The notes under the pieces were generated by a model, which did not search any database, was not told where the DNA came from, and was given only the letters and a program-made list of their open reading frames with translations. From assembly GCA_019454045.1 (NCBI GenBank), contig SKCR01007813.1:434001-498000 (forward strand): DNA of 64,000 bases, written 5' to 3'. A program made the position numbers and the translations under genes. The number at the start of each line of letters is the position of its first letter. Position 1 is the first letter of the stretch. The DNA comes from Zanthoxylum bungeanum. Lineage: Eukaryota; Streptophyta; Magnoliopsida; Sapindales; Rutaceae. Shown here piece by piece: positions 9,601-20,638 of this stretch.

Positions 9601-12175
9601 TGACCTCGGTATGAATGACGTGGGATTTCCCCGGTATTCCAAAAAAAAACTAAAAAAATAATATTTTTTCCATGACAGATAAAACTAAATATGATACAGT
9701 GAAAAGCACCCAAGTACTCCTCACAATTCAATGTATGCAAAATTAATTATGATAAAGTGAAATGCAGATATGCAAAACATGAGCCAACCATTAAAGAGAT
9801 CCACCACTCCACCTTTTGAAAACTGCAAAGAAGATAAGACAATTTATGGGAACATTAAATCATGTCCTTGATGTATATACTCCAAATGTTGAAAGATATA
9901 AATCAAATTATAGAAATTTAAGTTGAATTCAATGAGAACTAGGAGGAATCTTTACTTGAAAGTACAAGTAAGAAAAGTTTTTAAACAGTACAATATTCAA
10001 AAGTAAACAGTACAATATTCAAAAGGTGCCCAAACATTATTTCCTAATCCTTTGACATTGTATATGTATAATTACGGACTTTGACAAACAACATATAAAC
10101 TCTTCAGCCAATTACTACAACTGCTTTCCCTTTTCAGGGCAGACAAATCCGTCCAACATAGAAAATTTTAGAATATTGTGATTTGAATTACTCTTCTGAA
10201 GAATACATTAAAAAAAAAACATATAACATTGTTACCTCGGGACAGGTACTAGCATCAGCACTAAGTTTTATAAGCATCAATTCACGCTCCACTTGTGAGT
10301 CCTTTGAGATGTCTTCTACCTGTTACATCAATTTAATTTCTGATAAGAGGAAAGTGCATAAGCAAATAATAGGAGATCATCACACCAAATGCACCTAATG
10401 CATAAGAACAAAAAAAAAAAAAATTTAAATTAAATGAAGATAAATAAAGATAAATAATTCCAGAGTGAATTTAAGGAGAAACATGTCTTAATTTATAGTT
10501 TGATGTCAGCTTTCACATATAATTCAACAAGGTGTAACCAGATAAATTTAGCTAGGATTAATAAGCATTATGAAAAATTCCCTGACATGAGATGGGAACA
10601 AATATAACCCATGAGTCACAATACATAAAATACTCTCACATTTTCTCATCCCGCACATAAGATGGGGTAGGGGGCTGCTTTATTGTTCCATATCAATCAG
10701 GCACAAGAGTTATACAGTTGATTATACCATAGTTCAGCTATCAACGATTTCCAAAATAACACCAACAAGGCAACAATTTCTCAATTAGAATACATTGAAA
10801 GAAAATTTAAAATGTTCACATGGGCTACTGATAACCTTTATAACGTTTACAAGCTTGTTAAGTTGTTCAACAACTTGTTGTAAAACCCTTTCAGTTCCAG
10901 ACACGACTATGGTAAAGAGAGCCTTGTCCTCATTCAAACCTACAGCAAGAGATTCAATGTTGTAACCACGCCTAGCAAAAACCCCTGCAATTCTGTTTAT
11001 TATTCCACTCTCATCACCAACAAACACTGAAATTGTGTGGCGTTTCACCCTGGAGTAAATTAAATATGTGTTACAGCCAGAAGTAAACATAATAAACATG
11101 CACGCTAGAAATAGGTAAGAAATGGGGAGGTTGTTTAAGTTTCTCTCAATGAATTCCTTCCTCTAAGGCAGATGACAAACTCACGATGAGAAAAAAATAA
11201 AAATCAATTGACGGAATACATCTTTCAATATGAATCATATGATCAACTAAATAGCTACTGCATGAATCAAACATCGTAATCTGTGCTGTCAAATTCATAA
11301 ATAGCCTATATTAACAAGCTACAAACAAATTAATTGATAATGAAAATTACAAACAGTTTATTTCAATACTCTATCCATCTGAAAGCTATTCACAAAGCCA
11401 AACTTTAATTCAAGTTCAGCTCACCCCCAGTCAGGACTTGACTTCAATATCTAATAATATTAAACAAATCAATAAATCACATTTTAGAAACAAATATATT
11501 TATTTCCAATTCTATCACTTTTTTATTTCCCACCAGCTATTTAAGAATCCTTAACTTAGCAATTCCAATATTTACAAACATTCCATTTTTTGTTGGCCAC
11601 TTGTTACTCGAAAAAATATTCAACCAAATTTAAAAAGAGATTATCCCCCCCATTTAAATATTCCAATTGATGATATTTCAAACATAGAAAAGGTAAATTA
11701 ACAAGATAGTTGGCCCATCAATTTCCTCGAACAGCTATTAGGCTGATTGATAAGCATTAAGCATAGCAATAGATTTCAATGCCCACCACTAAATACATCA
11801 AATAGAATGAACAAAAAATAAAAACCCAACAAGAAATCATCATTACCGACCACATTCATTAACAACCGAAAAATAAAAAAAAATAAAAAAAAAACCCACA
11901 TGCAAGAGTGAAGCAATCATGAGAAAAACTGAAAATGAACAAAGGGCTCACTTGGAAGAAGTGATAGGAGGCACAGACGGAGTAACAGGGACAGCATTGT
12001 TAGTGTTGCTGCTAGCAGTGACCAAATGGAGCTTCTTTGAAGAGGCTTCAGCAGCACTGCTAAAACTAGTCTTCCCTTGTGATGGTGTCCTCCAAAACCG
12101 CAAAAAATCACGGCTTCTTGTGGAAAACCCATTAACCGGATTCAGTTTCGAGTAGGGCGTCACGGTAGCCGCCAT
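660..12175 (-). CDS. AHASS: Acetolactate synthase regulatory small subunit, chloroplastic (10 exons, 3' end off window)
   Basis: Regulatory subunit of plastid acetohydroxyacid synthase, the first enzyme of branched-chain amino-acid synthesis; the family raises activity of the catalytic subunit and carries feedback control. Exons by splice sites and frame: 11952-12175, 10836-11049, 10236-10319, 9256-9324, 8841-8924, 3357-3515, 2281-2367, 2102-2206, 1889-2011, 660-812 (1302 nt, 434 codons). Residues 1 to about 70 are Ser/Thr-rich, as in a transit peptide. Then come two tandem ACT-containing repeats, each with an RRGYNI motif ([19 protein letters not shown]) and an ERELMLIK motif. The start is the first ATG of the frame. 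The family is about 480 residues, so about 50 codons should lie left of base 1. All exon junctions after the first are phase 0. The intron 2 donor (GTTATC) is weak. Intron 5 (3516-8840) is 5.3 kb and full of transposons. No internal stop is seen, so it is probably functional. Confidence 0.95.
813..3356 (-). other. Introns 6 to 9 of the AHAS small-subunit gene
   Basis: Non-coding stretches between exons: 813-1888, 2012-2101, 2207-2280 and 2368-3356. They are AT-rich, with GT donors and AG acceptors on the minus strand at every boundary; the intron 7 donor GTAAGA is near consensus. I see no transposon termini or further coding similarity in them. Confidence 0.7.
3516..4676 (-). other. 3' part of intron 5: unresolved repeats
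   Basis: Non-coding. Bases 3702-3900 hold TAGGGTATACCAAACCG and several CGGTT/TTCGG motifs. A related AACCGAACGAGTTCGG segment lies at 5657-5690, so this may be a hAT-like MITE split by later insertions. Bases 4030-4160 repeat GAACAGTGA/GAACTGT units. Bases 4260-4470 look like retroelement leader sequence, but I find no termini. Confidence 0.35.
4693..5473 (+). mobile_element. 5'-truncated RTE-type LINE (reverse transcriptase 3' part)
   Basis: Translation starts inside the catalytic box as [13 protein letters not shown] (normally ADD). It continues through the typical plant RTE tail, readable as [36 protein letters not shown]-like and EMRILG segments, with many stops. It ends in a TTTGG/TTTGATT-rich tail rather than poly(A). 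A perfect 16-bp duplication, TATAGCTATTATAATC, flanks it at 4677-4692 and 5474-5489. It therefore looks like a 5'-truncated, target-primed insertion, now dead. Confidence 0.85.
6711..6749. repeat. Perfect 17-bp hairpin inside the hAT element
   Basis: AAACGACGACGTTTTGG, 5-base loop GGGTG, then its exact reverse complement. Each arm is 17 bp without mismatch. It may be the remnant of a smaller nested inverted-repeat element or a hAT subterminal structure. Confidence 0.8.
6954..7285 (+). mobile_element. TRIM (terminal-repeat retrotransposon in miniature)
   Basis: Two 119-bp LTRs (6954-7072 and 7167-7285), each starting TGTTGAGG and ending TTTCAACA, with a few differences. The left LTR is followed at once by the initiator-Met primer binding site TGGTATCAGAGCC (7073-7085). 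A G-rich polypurine tract GTGAGGGGGAG (7156-7166) precedes the right LTR. The interior is only 94 bp and codes for nothing. The 5-bp duplication GTTTT is at 6949-6953 and 7286-7290. It inserted into the hAT element. Confidence 0.95.
7310..8596 (-). other. 5' part of intron 5: GC-rich block and repeat debris
   Basis: Non-coding with respect to the gene. Bases 7860-8160 are clearly more GC-rich than the surroundings and open in several frames on both strands (Gln/Ser/Trp-rich low-complexity translations), perhaps a captured fragment of 5' UTR or first exon. Bases 8220-8510 look repetitive but I cannot name the family. Bases 8514-8550 are antisense to part of an RTE reverse transcriptase and match the LINE at about 5127-5164. 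Confidence 0.4.
8597..8748. repeat. GGCCC-rich degenerate MITE fragment
   Basis: Contains two imperfect direct repeats built on GACTTTTTCAYGTARGCC followed by GAGTCAGRCCTGGCCC, and ends TTTTTTGCCCACCCTA, resembling a hAT-type MITE terminus. No matching left terminus or duplication was found. Confidence 0.35.
9459..9649 (+). mobile_element. tRNA-derived SINE in intron 4
   Basis: The 5' part is tRNA-like, with an A box near 9473-9484 (AGCCCAGTGGTT) and a perfect B box GGTTCGAGCC at 9516-9525. A tRNA-unrelated body and a nine-A tail (9641-9649) follow. Flanking 12-bp duplications CTATAAAAATAA (9447-9458) and CTAAAAAAATAA (9650-9661) match at 11 positions. It is antisense to the AHAS gene. Confidence 0.88.
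9662..11951 (-). other. Introns 1 to 3 and distal intron 4 of the AHAS small-subunit gene
   Basis: AT-rich introns 11050-11951, 10320-10835, 9325-10235 (which contains the SINE) flank exons 2 and 3. Apart from the SINE I see only poly(A)/poly(T) runs and no further mobile-element termini. Confidence 0.6.
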
Positions 12176-12247
12176 TATTATTAGAGTGAAGTTCACAGTA
12201 GATTTTTAGAGCGAAAGGGTAAGAACAAAGACGGTAGTGACAATTAG

Positions 12248-12259
12248 TATATAATAAAT
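12248..12259 (-). promoter_or_regulatory. Candidate TATA box of the AHAS small-subunit gene
   Basis: On the minus strand the sequence reads TTTATTATATAC about 75 bp upstream of the ATG at 12175. That spacing suits a plant TATA box with a 5' UTR of some 40-50 nt. The surroundings are AT-rich, so the match could be chance. Confidence 0.45.
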
Positions 12260-13003
12260 ATTAACACCTGTTACGGATATGCTCAAACTTGAATGTTAGT
12301 ACAAAAACACGACTTGTCTGTACATAATGATTATGTAATAATTTCATAAACTGCCCCTGAAGTTATTCCTATTTATAAGCACTGCACTTAGTTCGTAAAA
12401 TGCAAGTTATGCAAGACAATTCGAATTCAACTATGAATGCCATTAGGGGTGCGGAACGATTCCATATTAAATTCATAAAATACAAGTTATGCAAGTATGG
12501 ATGGTAATCGCAACGTCTCATCTCATTTCGGTTTGTTACTTTTATGATTTGAAATTAAAAAAATTATATAGGAATACAAAAAATATTATGTCGAATTCCA
12601 ATAGGTTTTTTGAATCGAGACGAAAAATCGTCTAGAATCTCATATCAAATAGTTCAAGATCCCGAATGTTAAAAATTTGGACGATTTTTTCGTCTTGAAA
12701 TCCGCTCGAGCTTTTTATTTGTGAAGACTTTTCGTCTCGAATCTCTACCGAACAATACGGGATCATGATTTGAAATTTTCTACCAAGCCTATATGCAAAA
12801 TAATTCAAATTCAATTATGATGGTCACTAGGGGCGAGCAACGGCTCGGGATATATCTGAAACCGCTTGAAAATGAATCAAAATAGTTAATAATTGATTTT
12901 TTCTATCTAGATTATAGTTCTTCAATGTTTGGAACTGGAACTGGATCATAGAACTAAATTTCCCTGATATTTAAATAGATATCAAGATCAAGGCTGATGT
13001 TGA
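12260..13003. other. Intergenic, with one imperfect 50-bp direct repeat
   Basis: No coding similarity. Segments 12411-12463 and 12794-12847 resemble each other (both contain AATTCRAATTCAA, TATGA, then a TAGGGG motif), about 380 bp apart. They may be remnants of terminal repeats of an unrecognised element. Confidence 0.4.
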
Positions 13004-14522
13004 TGTTGATGGTGGTTTTTTACCCCGAGGAGGAGTAGAGTAAAGATTACATAGCCAAAAGTGAGGTGGTAAAGGCCCAAGTGTCCAGAAATATATAGGG
13101 TCTGACAAAGAGATCTGACCTCATATTATAGAGAAGAAATCCCAAGAACATAGCGTTTTGAGGATAAAGCAAGTTGTGATATCGATCCGACCACTGGAAT
13201 GGTGTTGATTTGGTTTCTGAAAGTTTGAACAGTCTGACCCGATGAGGTTGTTGTCTGAGAACCCAACCTATTTGAAAAAGAGCAAAATGGATATTTGATT
13301 AGTATCATCTGTCTCAGTATGCTGACCCGAGCATGTGACATATGCCCTACTTGGGAAGGTGTGCTTCCATAAGGCTAATGATGACATGGGGAAAGCAGCG
13401 ATCCACAGTGATCGTAGGCCCTGCCAGCCGCCATAGGCCAATGCAGTAACAGGGAAATGAGCTAATCTGATTGGCTGGATTTTGGGTGGTTGAGACTGGC
13501 AGTAGCTGTAATGATTACCTAATGACATCAGTTAACATCATGATTGGTGAAACACTGTATTTTTGAAGCCTATATAAAGTAGGGGTGGCAAAACGAATTA
13601 ACGAATCGAATTTGTATCGAATCCTAAACGAATCGAATCAAAATGTGATGGATTCCTATTTAATTCATTTATTAAATGAATCCTAATATCATGATTCGTA
13701 TTTGATTCGTTTACTAAACGAATCTAATACATATATTTGTTTAGTCATTATATTATTCAATAACATAATTTACCATAATTTATTTACATTAATTCTTCAT
13801 AAATATATACATATTAAATATGTAATTAATATATTTACTAAAAATACCTCACCAAATATCGACAATATTATTTTTCTATGGTAATTAGTCATAATTTATT
13901 GAATCTTAATTGAAAATTAACAATAACTAATAAAAGAAAATAATAAAATGAATCAATGAGCTTAAATTCATATTTGATTCGTTTAATAAACTAATCGAAT
14001 CGAATTAACTCATTTATTAAACGAATCCATTTTTCAAACTCGTATTCGCTTTAAAGCGAATCGAATCATACGAATAAAAGAATCCTAACCCAAATTGTCA
14101 CCCTTAATATAAACGGATTGAAGCCACAAATTCAAATGTTAACAATCTTTGCATCTCACTACTTAAAAAAGATTTAGACCTCAAGAACTAGAGATAAAGA
14201 GAGAAAGTTGGTCAGTTACCCGACCACTTGAGAGAATTGTAACGAGCTTGTAAAATACCCTAGTTGTTTCATTACTATAATTCATTCCCTCATTTGTAGC
14301 TCGGGTCGGTCTTCACCCCTAGCAATAATAAAATATATATCTTTCTCCTGTGGACATAGGTTGGAGTCACTCTCCGCCAAACCACGTAAATCTCTGTGTC
14401 TATCTTGTCTGCTTACTAAGTTTGTATGGTTCCCATTAACCAAACAAATTCAATGTTCATGAAGGTTTATTCGAGGGGTGAATTCCTTATTTTACTATTC
14501 GAACTAAAATCAACCATCAACA
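13004..14522 (+). mobile_element. Solo LTR interrupted by a hAT MITE
   Basis: It begins TGTTGATGGT and ends ACCATCAACA, a perfect 10-bp terminal inverted repeat. The 5-bp duplication GTTGA is at 12999-13003 and 14523-14527. The LTR proper is about 0.98 kb once the MITE and its duplication are removed. Its 3' part (14200-14420) has the layout of an R-U5 region. No second LTR or internal region is in the window, so it probably arose by LTR-LTR recombination. Confidence 0.85.
13580..14106 (-). mobile_element. hAT-type MITE, copy B, in the TATA box of the solo LTR
   Basis: 527-bp reversed relative of the element at 147-651, with termini TAGGGGTGGCAA and TTGTCACCCTTA. Its 8-bp duplication, ATATAAAG (13572-13579) and ATATAAAC (14107-14114), covers the LTR's TATATAAA box. 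The shared interior includes the GATTCG and GCTTTAAAGCGAAT motifs and the AT-rich core. Confidence 0.9.
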
Positions 14523-16125
14523 GTTGATATATATAGATCTCTATTCCTTATTAGTCAATGGAATATTGAACAGTTGCTCATAGTGGAACTGGAAGCACAA
14601 TGGAAAGGATAGGCAAGAAAGGCAAAAGCCATATATCACTAGCTGCAGTAGTATGACCCAGGTGACAACAATGCCAATGAAACTACTGTATACAAACCTG
14701 CAATAAATTTGTGAGCAATGCTAGTGAAACCATAACTGATATCAAGAGCTAAGTGGAAACTTTGAGAGCTTACCATGGAGTTGTGGAACTAAAATCATCA
14801 AATGATTGCCCTTCTATGTCTCTCTGCCTGACTTTGATCATCCAAAATCCCTATGGACTGGTCGGCCCTGGGGTAGAAGAGCAAGACGTCCGCATATGAC
14901 CTCAAAATATTTTTTATTATAAATCCTAAAAATATAATGGACAATGACCTTAAATTTTTTATATTATAATAGTATGTTTTGATCAATGATCTCAAAATAT
15001 AAAAGTAACATTGGGCCGCAAGGATACCAAAGGCAGCCCTGCTATAGGATTGTCATAGCATTACCATCAATTCCCATTACCAAATTCAAAGCTTTTAGGA
15101 CTAATTGCAAGCAATGGTATTCTTGTCATTGTTTTACAACTTATGGTTGATACAGAAGAAGTGCCTCATATAATTGTTTATGTTGCTTGTTATGTTTATC
15201 AAGTCGAAAGATGCAAGCAAAAATTTGAAATCGACCAACATGACCACCCCCTCCAGAATTTTTTTTATTATAACTCCTAAATAACTAACGAATAAGGGTT
15301 TTGATTTTTTATATTATAATATTATCCCAATGTCAAAGGTATTAAAATGTAAAAATGGTATTAGGCGGCAAGACTATCAAGACCACCATGTGACCAAATT
15401 AATGAAATGTGCACAGTTTATATAAACTTTGGTTCCACTCGAAACTAGAAACGAAACTTCGTTTTGTTGACTCCTAAAGGTCATGACTCATAAATCTCTG
15501 CATCGCGCCACATGGTGGCTTCATATTAAAGTTATAAAATTAAATTAATAAATATATTAAATAAAATACATATTATAATTTTATAAGAATTATATTATAA
15601 AAAGAAAACATATTATATGATGAATATTAAAAAGTGTACATTTAATTAAAAAAAAAACTAATCATTTTGCACTTATAATTTCATTAATTCCCTTAATTTA
15701 GCACACTTGTGAATTAATAATTAAATTTATATTTTTTAAAAAATATATATATATTTATTGTGATTTTTGTTTCTTATGTTGGTGAAATAATATTTTGGAT
15801 ACATAACTAGAAAATTGGATGCGACATTTGGATTTTAAAACACACTTCTAAATTTACTTGTCCACATGCGTCACTTATGATTATTGATCATGATACACCA
15901 GGGCTGTATTTGGAATGAGAGCGAGTATGGAGAATTAAAGATGGAATGGGTGACCTTTTCTGAAGCTAATGCATTATTAAGTAAAGCCATCGTATGCAAC
16001 ATGTTCTTTGGCAATAAAAATCCAATTTGGCTTCTTCAATCACTTGGCTCCTTATTCTTCAGCATTTAAAGTCAAAGTTTGTAATGATTCAAATCCCATA
16101 GATGATTGGATTGGCAAAGTGATGT
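14523..16125. other. Intergenic AT-rich region with two diverged repeat units
   Basis: No gene recognised. The segments 14860-15050 and 15236-15400 share the pattern TTTTTTATTATAA..CCTAAA, then TTTTTTATATTATAATA, then a GGCC/GGCGGCAAG block, so they look like two old copies of one short element. Bases 15530-15800 are very AT-rich. The 61-codon frame at 15884-16069 has no recognisable similarity. Confidence 0.4.
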
Positions 16126-17425
16126 TAGGGAAAATAATTTTTTTCCCGGACATTAGCGAATGAATTTAGAGGTGGCATAAAAACCCGATTTTAGTCGCAA
16201 CGTTTATAATAATTGGGCTATTATATTAAGGTCCGATAAGAGTTATAATAGTTGGACTAATATCATTATGATTAGTAAATGCATATTGACACTTAAATCT
16301 TATGACATATGTTAACAAGGCTTGGTGACATTTGTTAAGCCTTGTTAACAAATGTCCATCACATGTATTGTTATGAATAAAAAAAAAAAAAAGCGAAACC
16401 ACCCACACATCCACGTTTCTTTCTTCTTCATTTTTCTTTATTTCTAGCAAAGAACCTCCAAGCCTTAGTCCATAAAAATTTTCCATCATTTCTACCAAGT
16501 TCTAGAGCTCTAAAGCCACATGTAAGCTTGAAAGTGTGATAAGGGAGCTTAGGGAATTCTACTTGTGAAGAAACAATTTGATTCAAGGTGAGAAAGGTAA
16601 AAACCCAAACCTTGAATTACTAAGTTTTGATGATTTGATGCTTGAAGAGTGTTGTTGGCTTGAGTTTAATGATGAATACTTGGTTTTGAGTTGCGGATTT
16701 GGAGATTTGTGGAATACCTCAAATATTTGAAATCTCTAAATATGAAATTGAGTTAGGGTTTATAAATAGTTGTATGATAGTGAAATTGATGTTATGTTGT
16801 ATATTTATTATGGTTATGACTTGGTTATGAGGTGGTGTTGAAGAGTGAGGTTGATGTTAAGTGGTGTATTTGTTATGAATGTAGTTTGTGTGGTGTTGAA
16901 GAAATGGTGTATGAAGTGAAATTAAAAATCTGGGTCCTGGAAACTGGCTCGCATCGCGACGCCAATGATCTTGCGTCGCGACGCGTGAAACAGAAGATGG
17001 TTACTGGATTTTAGATGTGCGTCGCGACGCTAGGCGCTGTTCCATGATTTGTTTAAAAACTATTCCAGTTTAATCCTAAGACGTTTGGGGGCACTCTGTT
17101 GGTGAGACAATGCTGTATTTTGGGAGATATGGATCTGGGACAGAAGCAGCACTACAGTCACTAGTTTTATGGGTTCATCATATTGTGTCTTTATTCATAT
17201 AGAATGTAGTTTCTTTTGAGTTTCTATGATGTATAACATGTGTTTATATGTGAGGTTGTATCACATCTGGATTGTGTATATGACATGTTTAATATTTCAC
17301 ACAGTTATTCTATTTTGATGAGAGGATGTTTGAATGTATGGTTGATTTCCGGTTCCAGTCAGAGGCTTAGGCGACAGTGGAAATTTGTTATCTACCGGTA
17401 ACATTCCCGGATTGGGGATGTTACA
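16126..17425 (+). repeat. 5' LTR of the Tekay/Del-like element (left boundary approximate)
   Basis: The right end, ..GGATTGGGGATGTTACA, is followed by the PBS. The left end is blurred: sequence from about 16141 (CCCGGACATTAGCG) looks like the start of U3, but the expected TGTAACAT terminus is not present. Bases 16953-17030 contain three copies of a GCRTCGCGACGC palindrome. Confidence 0.6.
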
Positions 17426-17429
17426 AAGT

Positions 17430-17445
17430 TGGTATCAAAGCATGG
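17430..17445 (+). other. Primer binding site, initiator-Met tRNA type
   Basis: TGGTATCAAAGCATGG, four bases after the LTR end, resembles the common plant iMet PBS. Confidence 0.75.
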
Positions 17446-17628
17446 TTTTGGGATTCAGTGACTGCAGTGGGAGATTAACAGTGTCTTATATATGTAGTAT
17501 ATCCAGGGTACTAGTATATAAGGGGCTGCTTCTCCGGTATTCTGTTCCGAGATATGTCTCACTCTAATTGATTTTAACTATTTTTGAATTCAATTAACTA
17601 TTTTCTTTATTGATCACCTAGATATCAT

Positions 17629-18936
17629 TCTATTTAGAACCAGAGGCAGAGGTAGACCCAGATGTAATCGGGCACCTCAGGATGTAAACCCAGACCAAGG
17701 ATCAGTGGCACCTCCCCATGATGCAGATAGGGGACATAGAGAAGAATCGATACATGAGGGGGTTATCAGAGCATATGAGGCAGGACCGGTAGATCATGAT
17801 AATGAAGAATTGGCTGCGGGAATTCAGCAACTTCAGCGTGCCTTAGCAGCCCTTGCACAGTTAGCTACGCGACAGCAGCAGCCACCAGGCCCATGGCCAA
17901 GAGTTGCAAAACCTGCAGTTCCTATTCCACCACCACCACCACCGAAACCTCATTTGGCTCACCAGACTGTAGTTCCCCCGGTGATATCGGATATTATAGC
18001 TCCTCAGACATGACCTTCTCAAGGACCTATTCCAGTGACAGCTCAGGTGATTTAGTGACAGGAGCTGTCGGTTTCCTTACATGATTTTCAGAAACTTTGT
18101 CCACCCACATTTTCGCAAGTAGAGTCCTCCCCCCGACCCTTATGGATTTATGGAGGAATCGGATCGTATATGTTTAGCCTTGGGGTGTTCAACATAGAGA
18201 GTTGTGGAATTGGTTAGTTTTCAGTTAATGGATGTCGCTAATACTTGGTTTATGGCTTTTCGAGGTAATCAGCGCTATGATGCCCCTCCTATGACTTGGG
18301 CTGAATTTAGTACATCATTTTTTAACAGGTTTTTGCCTCGGAGCGTTAGAGATGCTAGAGCTCGAGAGTTTGAGCAGTTGGTCCATGGAGAACAAATGAA
18401 TGTTTCAAAGTAAGACATACAGTTTACCCGACTCTCCCGGTATGCCCCACATTTGATCAGTATTGAAGAAATGAAGCTGAAATGGTTTGTAGATGGACTT
18501 CAGGATTACCTATTTCGATCTATTCATCTTACGGAGACTACTACATATGCACATGCTTTAGATGATGCTTTCAGGTTTGAGGCCCGTGTCAGGGAGAGAC
18601 AGGCTGAGAGAGAATCCCGGAAGAGGCCGATATCAGAAGAGAGAACTAGACCACAGCATGGTGGTCAAGGTAGATGGCCACATACATCCGCCTCTCCCCC
18701 TGCACGACGTGATATGGGACTGATGCATGGAGACTCAGACCGCAGACCTATTCAGAGTACTGTGTCTGGTACAGTTTCATCACCTTTGGTAGCCTAGCCA
18801 GGGCGAGGTACCCCGCCATATGTGACTTGTGGGAGACCTTATTCAGGAGCTTGTCGACTCGAGGGTAAGAATTGTTATCGATATGGATAGATGGGTCATC
18901 TAAAGAGAGATTGCTCAGTACCCGTAGAGTAATTGT
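17629..18936 (+). pseudogene. Ty3 gag, frameshifted
   Basis: The N-terminus reads as an RTRGRGRPR-type basic start without its ATG. A Gln/Pro-rich linker follows (17705-18013), then the capsid region in pieces (18204-18413 and 18453-18797) with the Tekay/Del hallmarks TWAEFSTSFFNRFLP and RLSRYAPHLI. A zinc knuckle CYRYG-MGHLKRDC is near 18873-18914, with a stop inside. At least two frameshifts and several stops. Gag would package the element's RNA; this copy cannot. Confidence 0.85.
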
Positions 18937-20638
18937 CATTTTTCCGTGCCACTTCGTCAGCGCCCCAACTTCAGCATAATATGAATATGGGAGGAGAATA
19001 TAGATCGGTAGTGAGGGGACAGGCGGTAGGTGGTAGAGGACAGTCAGTGGGTGATCGAGGACATGCCTTCACTAGCAGGGCTCGGGGTAGAGTTTATACC
19101 CTCACACCACAGGATGCACATGCATCTAATGTCATTGTTACATGTACATTGCCAGTTGGTTCAGTAAATGCTAGAGTATTATTTGATTCGGGAGCTACTC
19201 GTTCATTTATATCACCATATTTTGTGACTTATATGGGTAGAGATACAGAGGCATTAGATTCACCCATCGTTATAACTACACCAGTAGAAGAGCCTATAGA
19301 GGTTACACAGAGAGTGAAGGCTTGCCCAGTTCAGATTGATGGGTATGCTATTATATTGATTTTGTGGTGTTAAACATATTGGGGTTTGATATAATTCTGG
19401 GAATGGATTGGTTAGCTGCGTATAATGCAGTGGTTGATTGCCAGAAGAAGATTGTCACCTTGCATACCCATGATCGGCCAGTTAGTGTTTATCAGAGAGA
19501 TATGAGTGTGCTGCCCCATAATTTAATATCGTTAATGCAAGCATACAAGCTTCTTCGCAAGAAGAATGTGGGGTACCTAGCTTTTGTGACGGAAAGTAGA
19601 GCGGAAGAAAAAAGTATTGATCAAATTCCAGTAGTAAATGAGTATCCTGATGTATTCCCAGATGAGTTACCAGGATTACCATAGGATAAAGAGATTGAAA
19701 TCTGCATAGATATAATTCCTGGCACGTAACCCATATCAGTTCCTCCGTATAGAATGGCTCCTACAGAACTTAAGGAATTGAAGATACAATTGCAAGACTT
19801 GTTAGATAAGGGTTTCATTCATCCCAACGTGTCTCCGTGGGGTGCCCCAGTGTTATTTGTAAAGAAGAAAGATGAGATATTTCGGTTGTGTATAGATTAT
19901 CGACAGTTAAATAAGGTGACAATTAAGAATAAATACCCACTACCGAGGATTGATGATTTGTTTGATCAACTTCAGAGAGCACAGTGTTTCTAAAAAATAG
20001 ATCTCTGGTCGGGATATCATCAGTTGAGAATTAGGGAAAATGATGTACCGAAGACAGCTTTCCGGACTAGATATGGACATTACGAGTTATTGGTAATGTC
20101 ATTTGGCTTGACTAATACCCCTGCAACTTTTATGGAATTGATGAATAGGGTATTCAAGCCCTTTTTGGACTGATTTGTGATAGTTTTCATTGATGATATC
20201 ATGTTGTATTCACATAGTGAGCAGGAACACGCGGAACATTTGCATCAGGTGCTACAGACATTGAGAGAGCACAAGTTGTTTGCTAAGTTCTCTAAGTGTG
20301 AGTTTTGGTTGTCCATAGTGGTGTTCATGGGGCATGTGGTGTCAAAAGTATGAATTGGTGTAGATTCCCATAAAATTGAAGCTATTCAAAAGTGGCACAG
20401 GCCCACCAGTGTGACAGAGATTCATAGTTTCTTGGTACCGGAGATTCTTGGAAAACTTTTCTAGAATAGCTGCTCCGTTAACTCGATTGACGTATAAAAA
20501 TGTAAAGTATGTCTGGTCAAATGCCTGTGAGAGAAGTTTTCAGAAGCTTAAACAACGGTTGACTACCGCTCATATTCTACCTTTACCATCAGGATCAGGA
20601 GGGTTTATGATATATTATGATTCTTCTAGAGTGGGAAT
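18937..20638 (+). pseudogene. Ty3 pol: protease, reverse transcriptase and start of RNase H, broken
   Basis: The aspartic protease active site LFDSGATRSFI lies near 19180-19215. RT begins at about 19740 ([13 protein letters not shown]) and contains the FVKKKD and [12 protein letters not shown] motifs. The catalytic FIDD box is at about 20187-20200. A stop follows QLQRAQCF at 19993, with others near 20170 and 20350. RNase H starts near 20440 and is cut at 20638 by the copia element. Inactive. Confidence 0.9.

Noticed and set aside
13702..13884. 60-codon frame in the MITE
   Set aside because: AT-rich non-coding MITE interior, not conserved as a frame in copy A.
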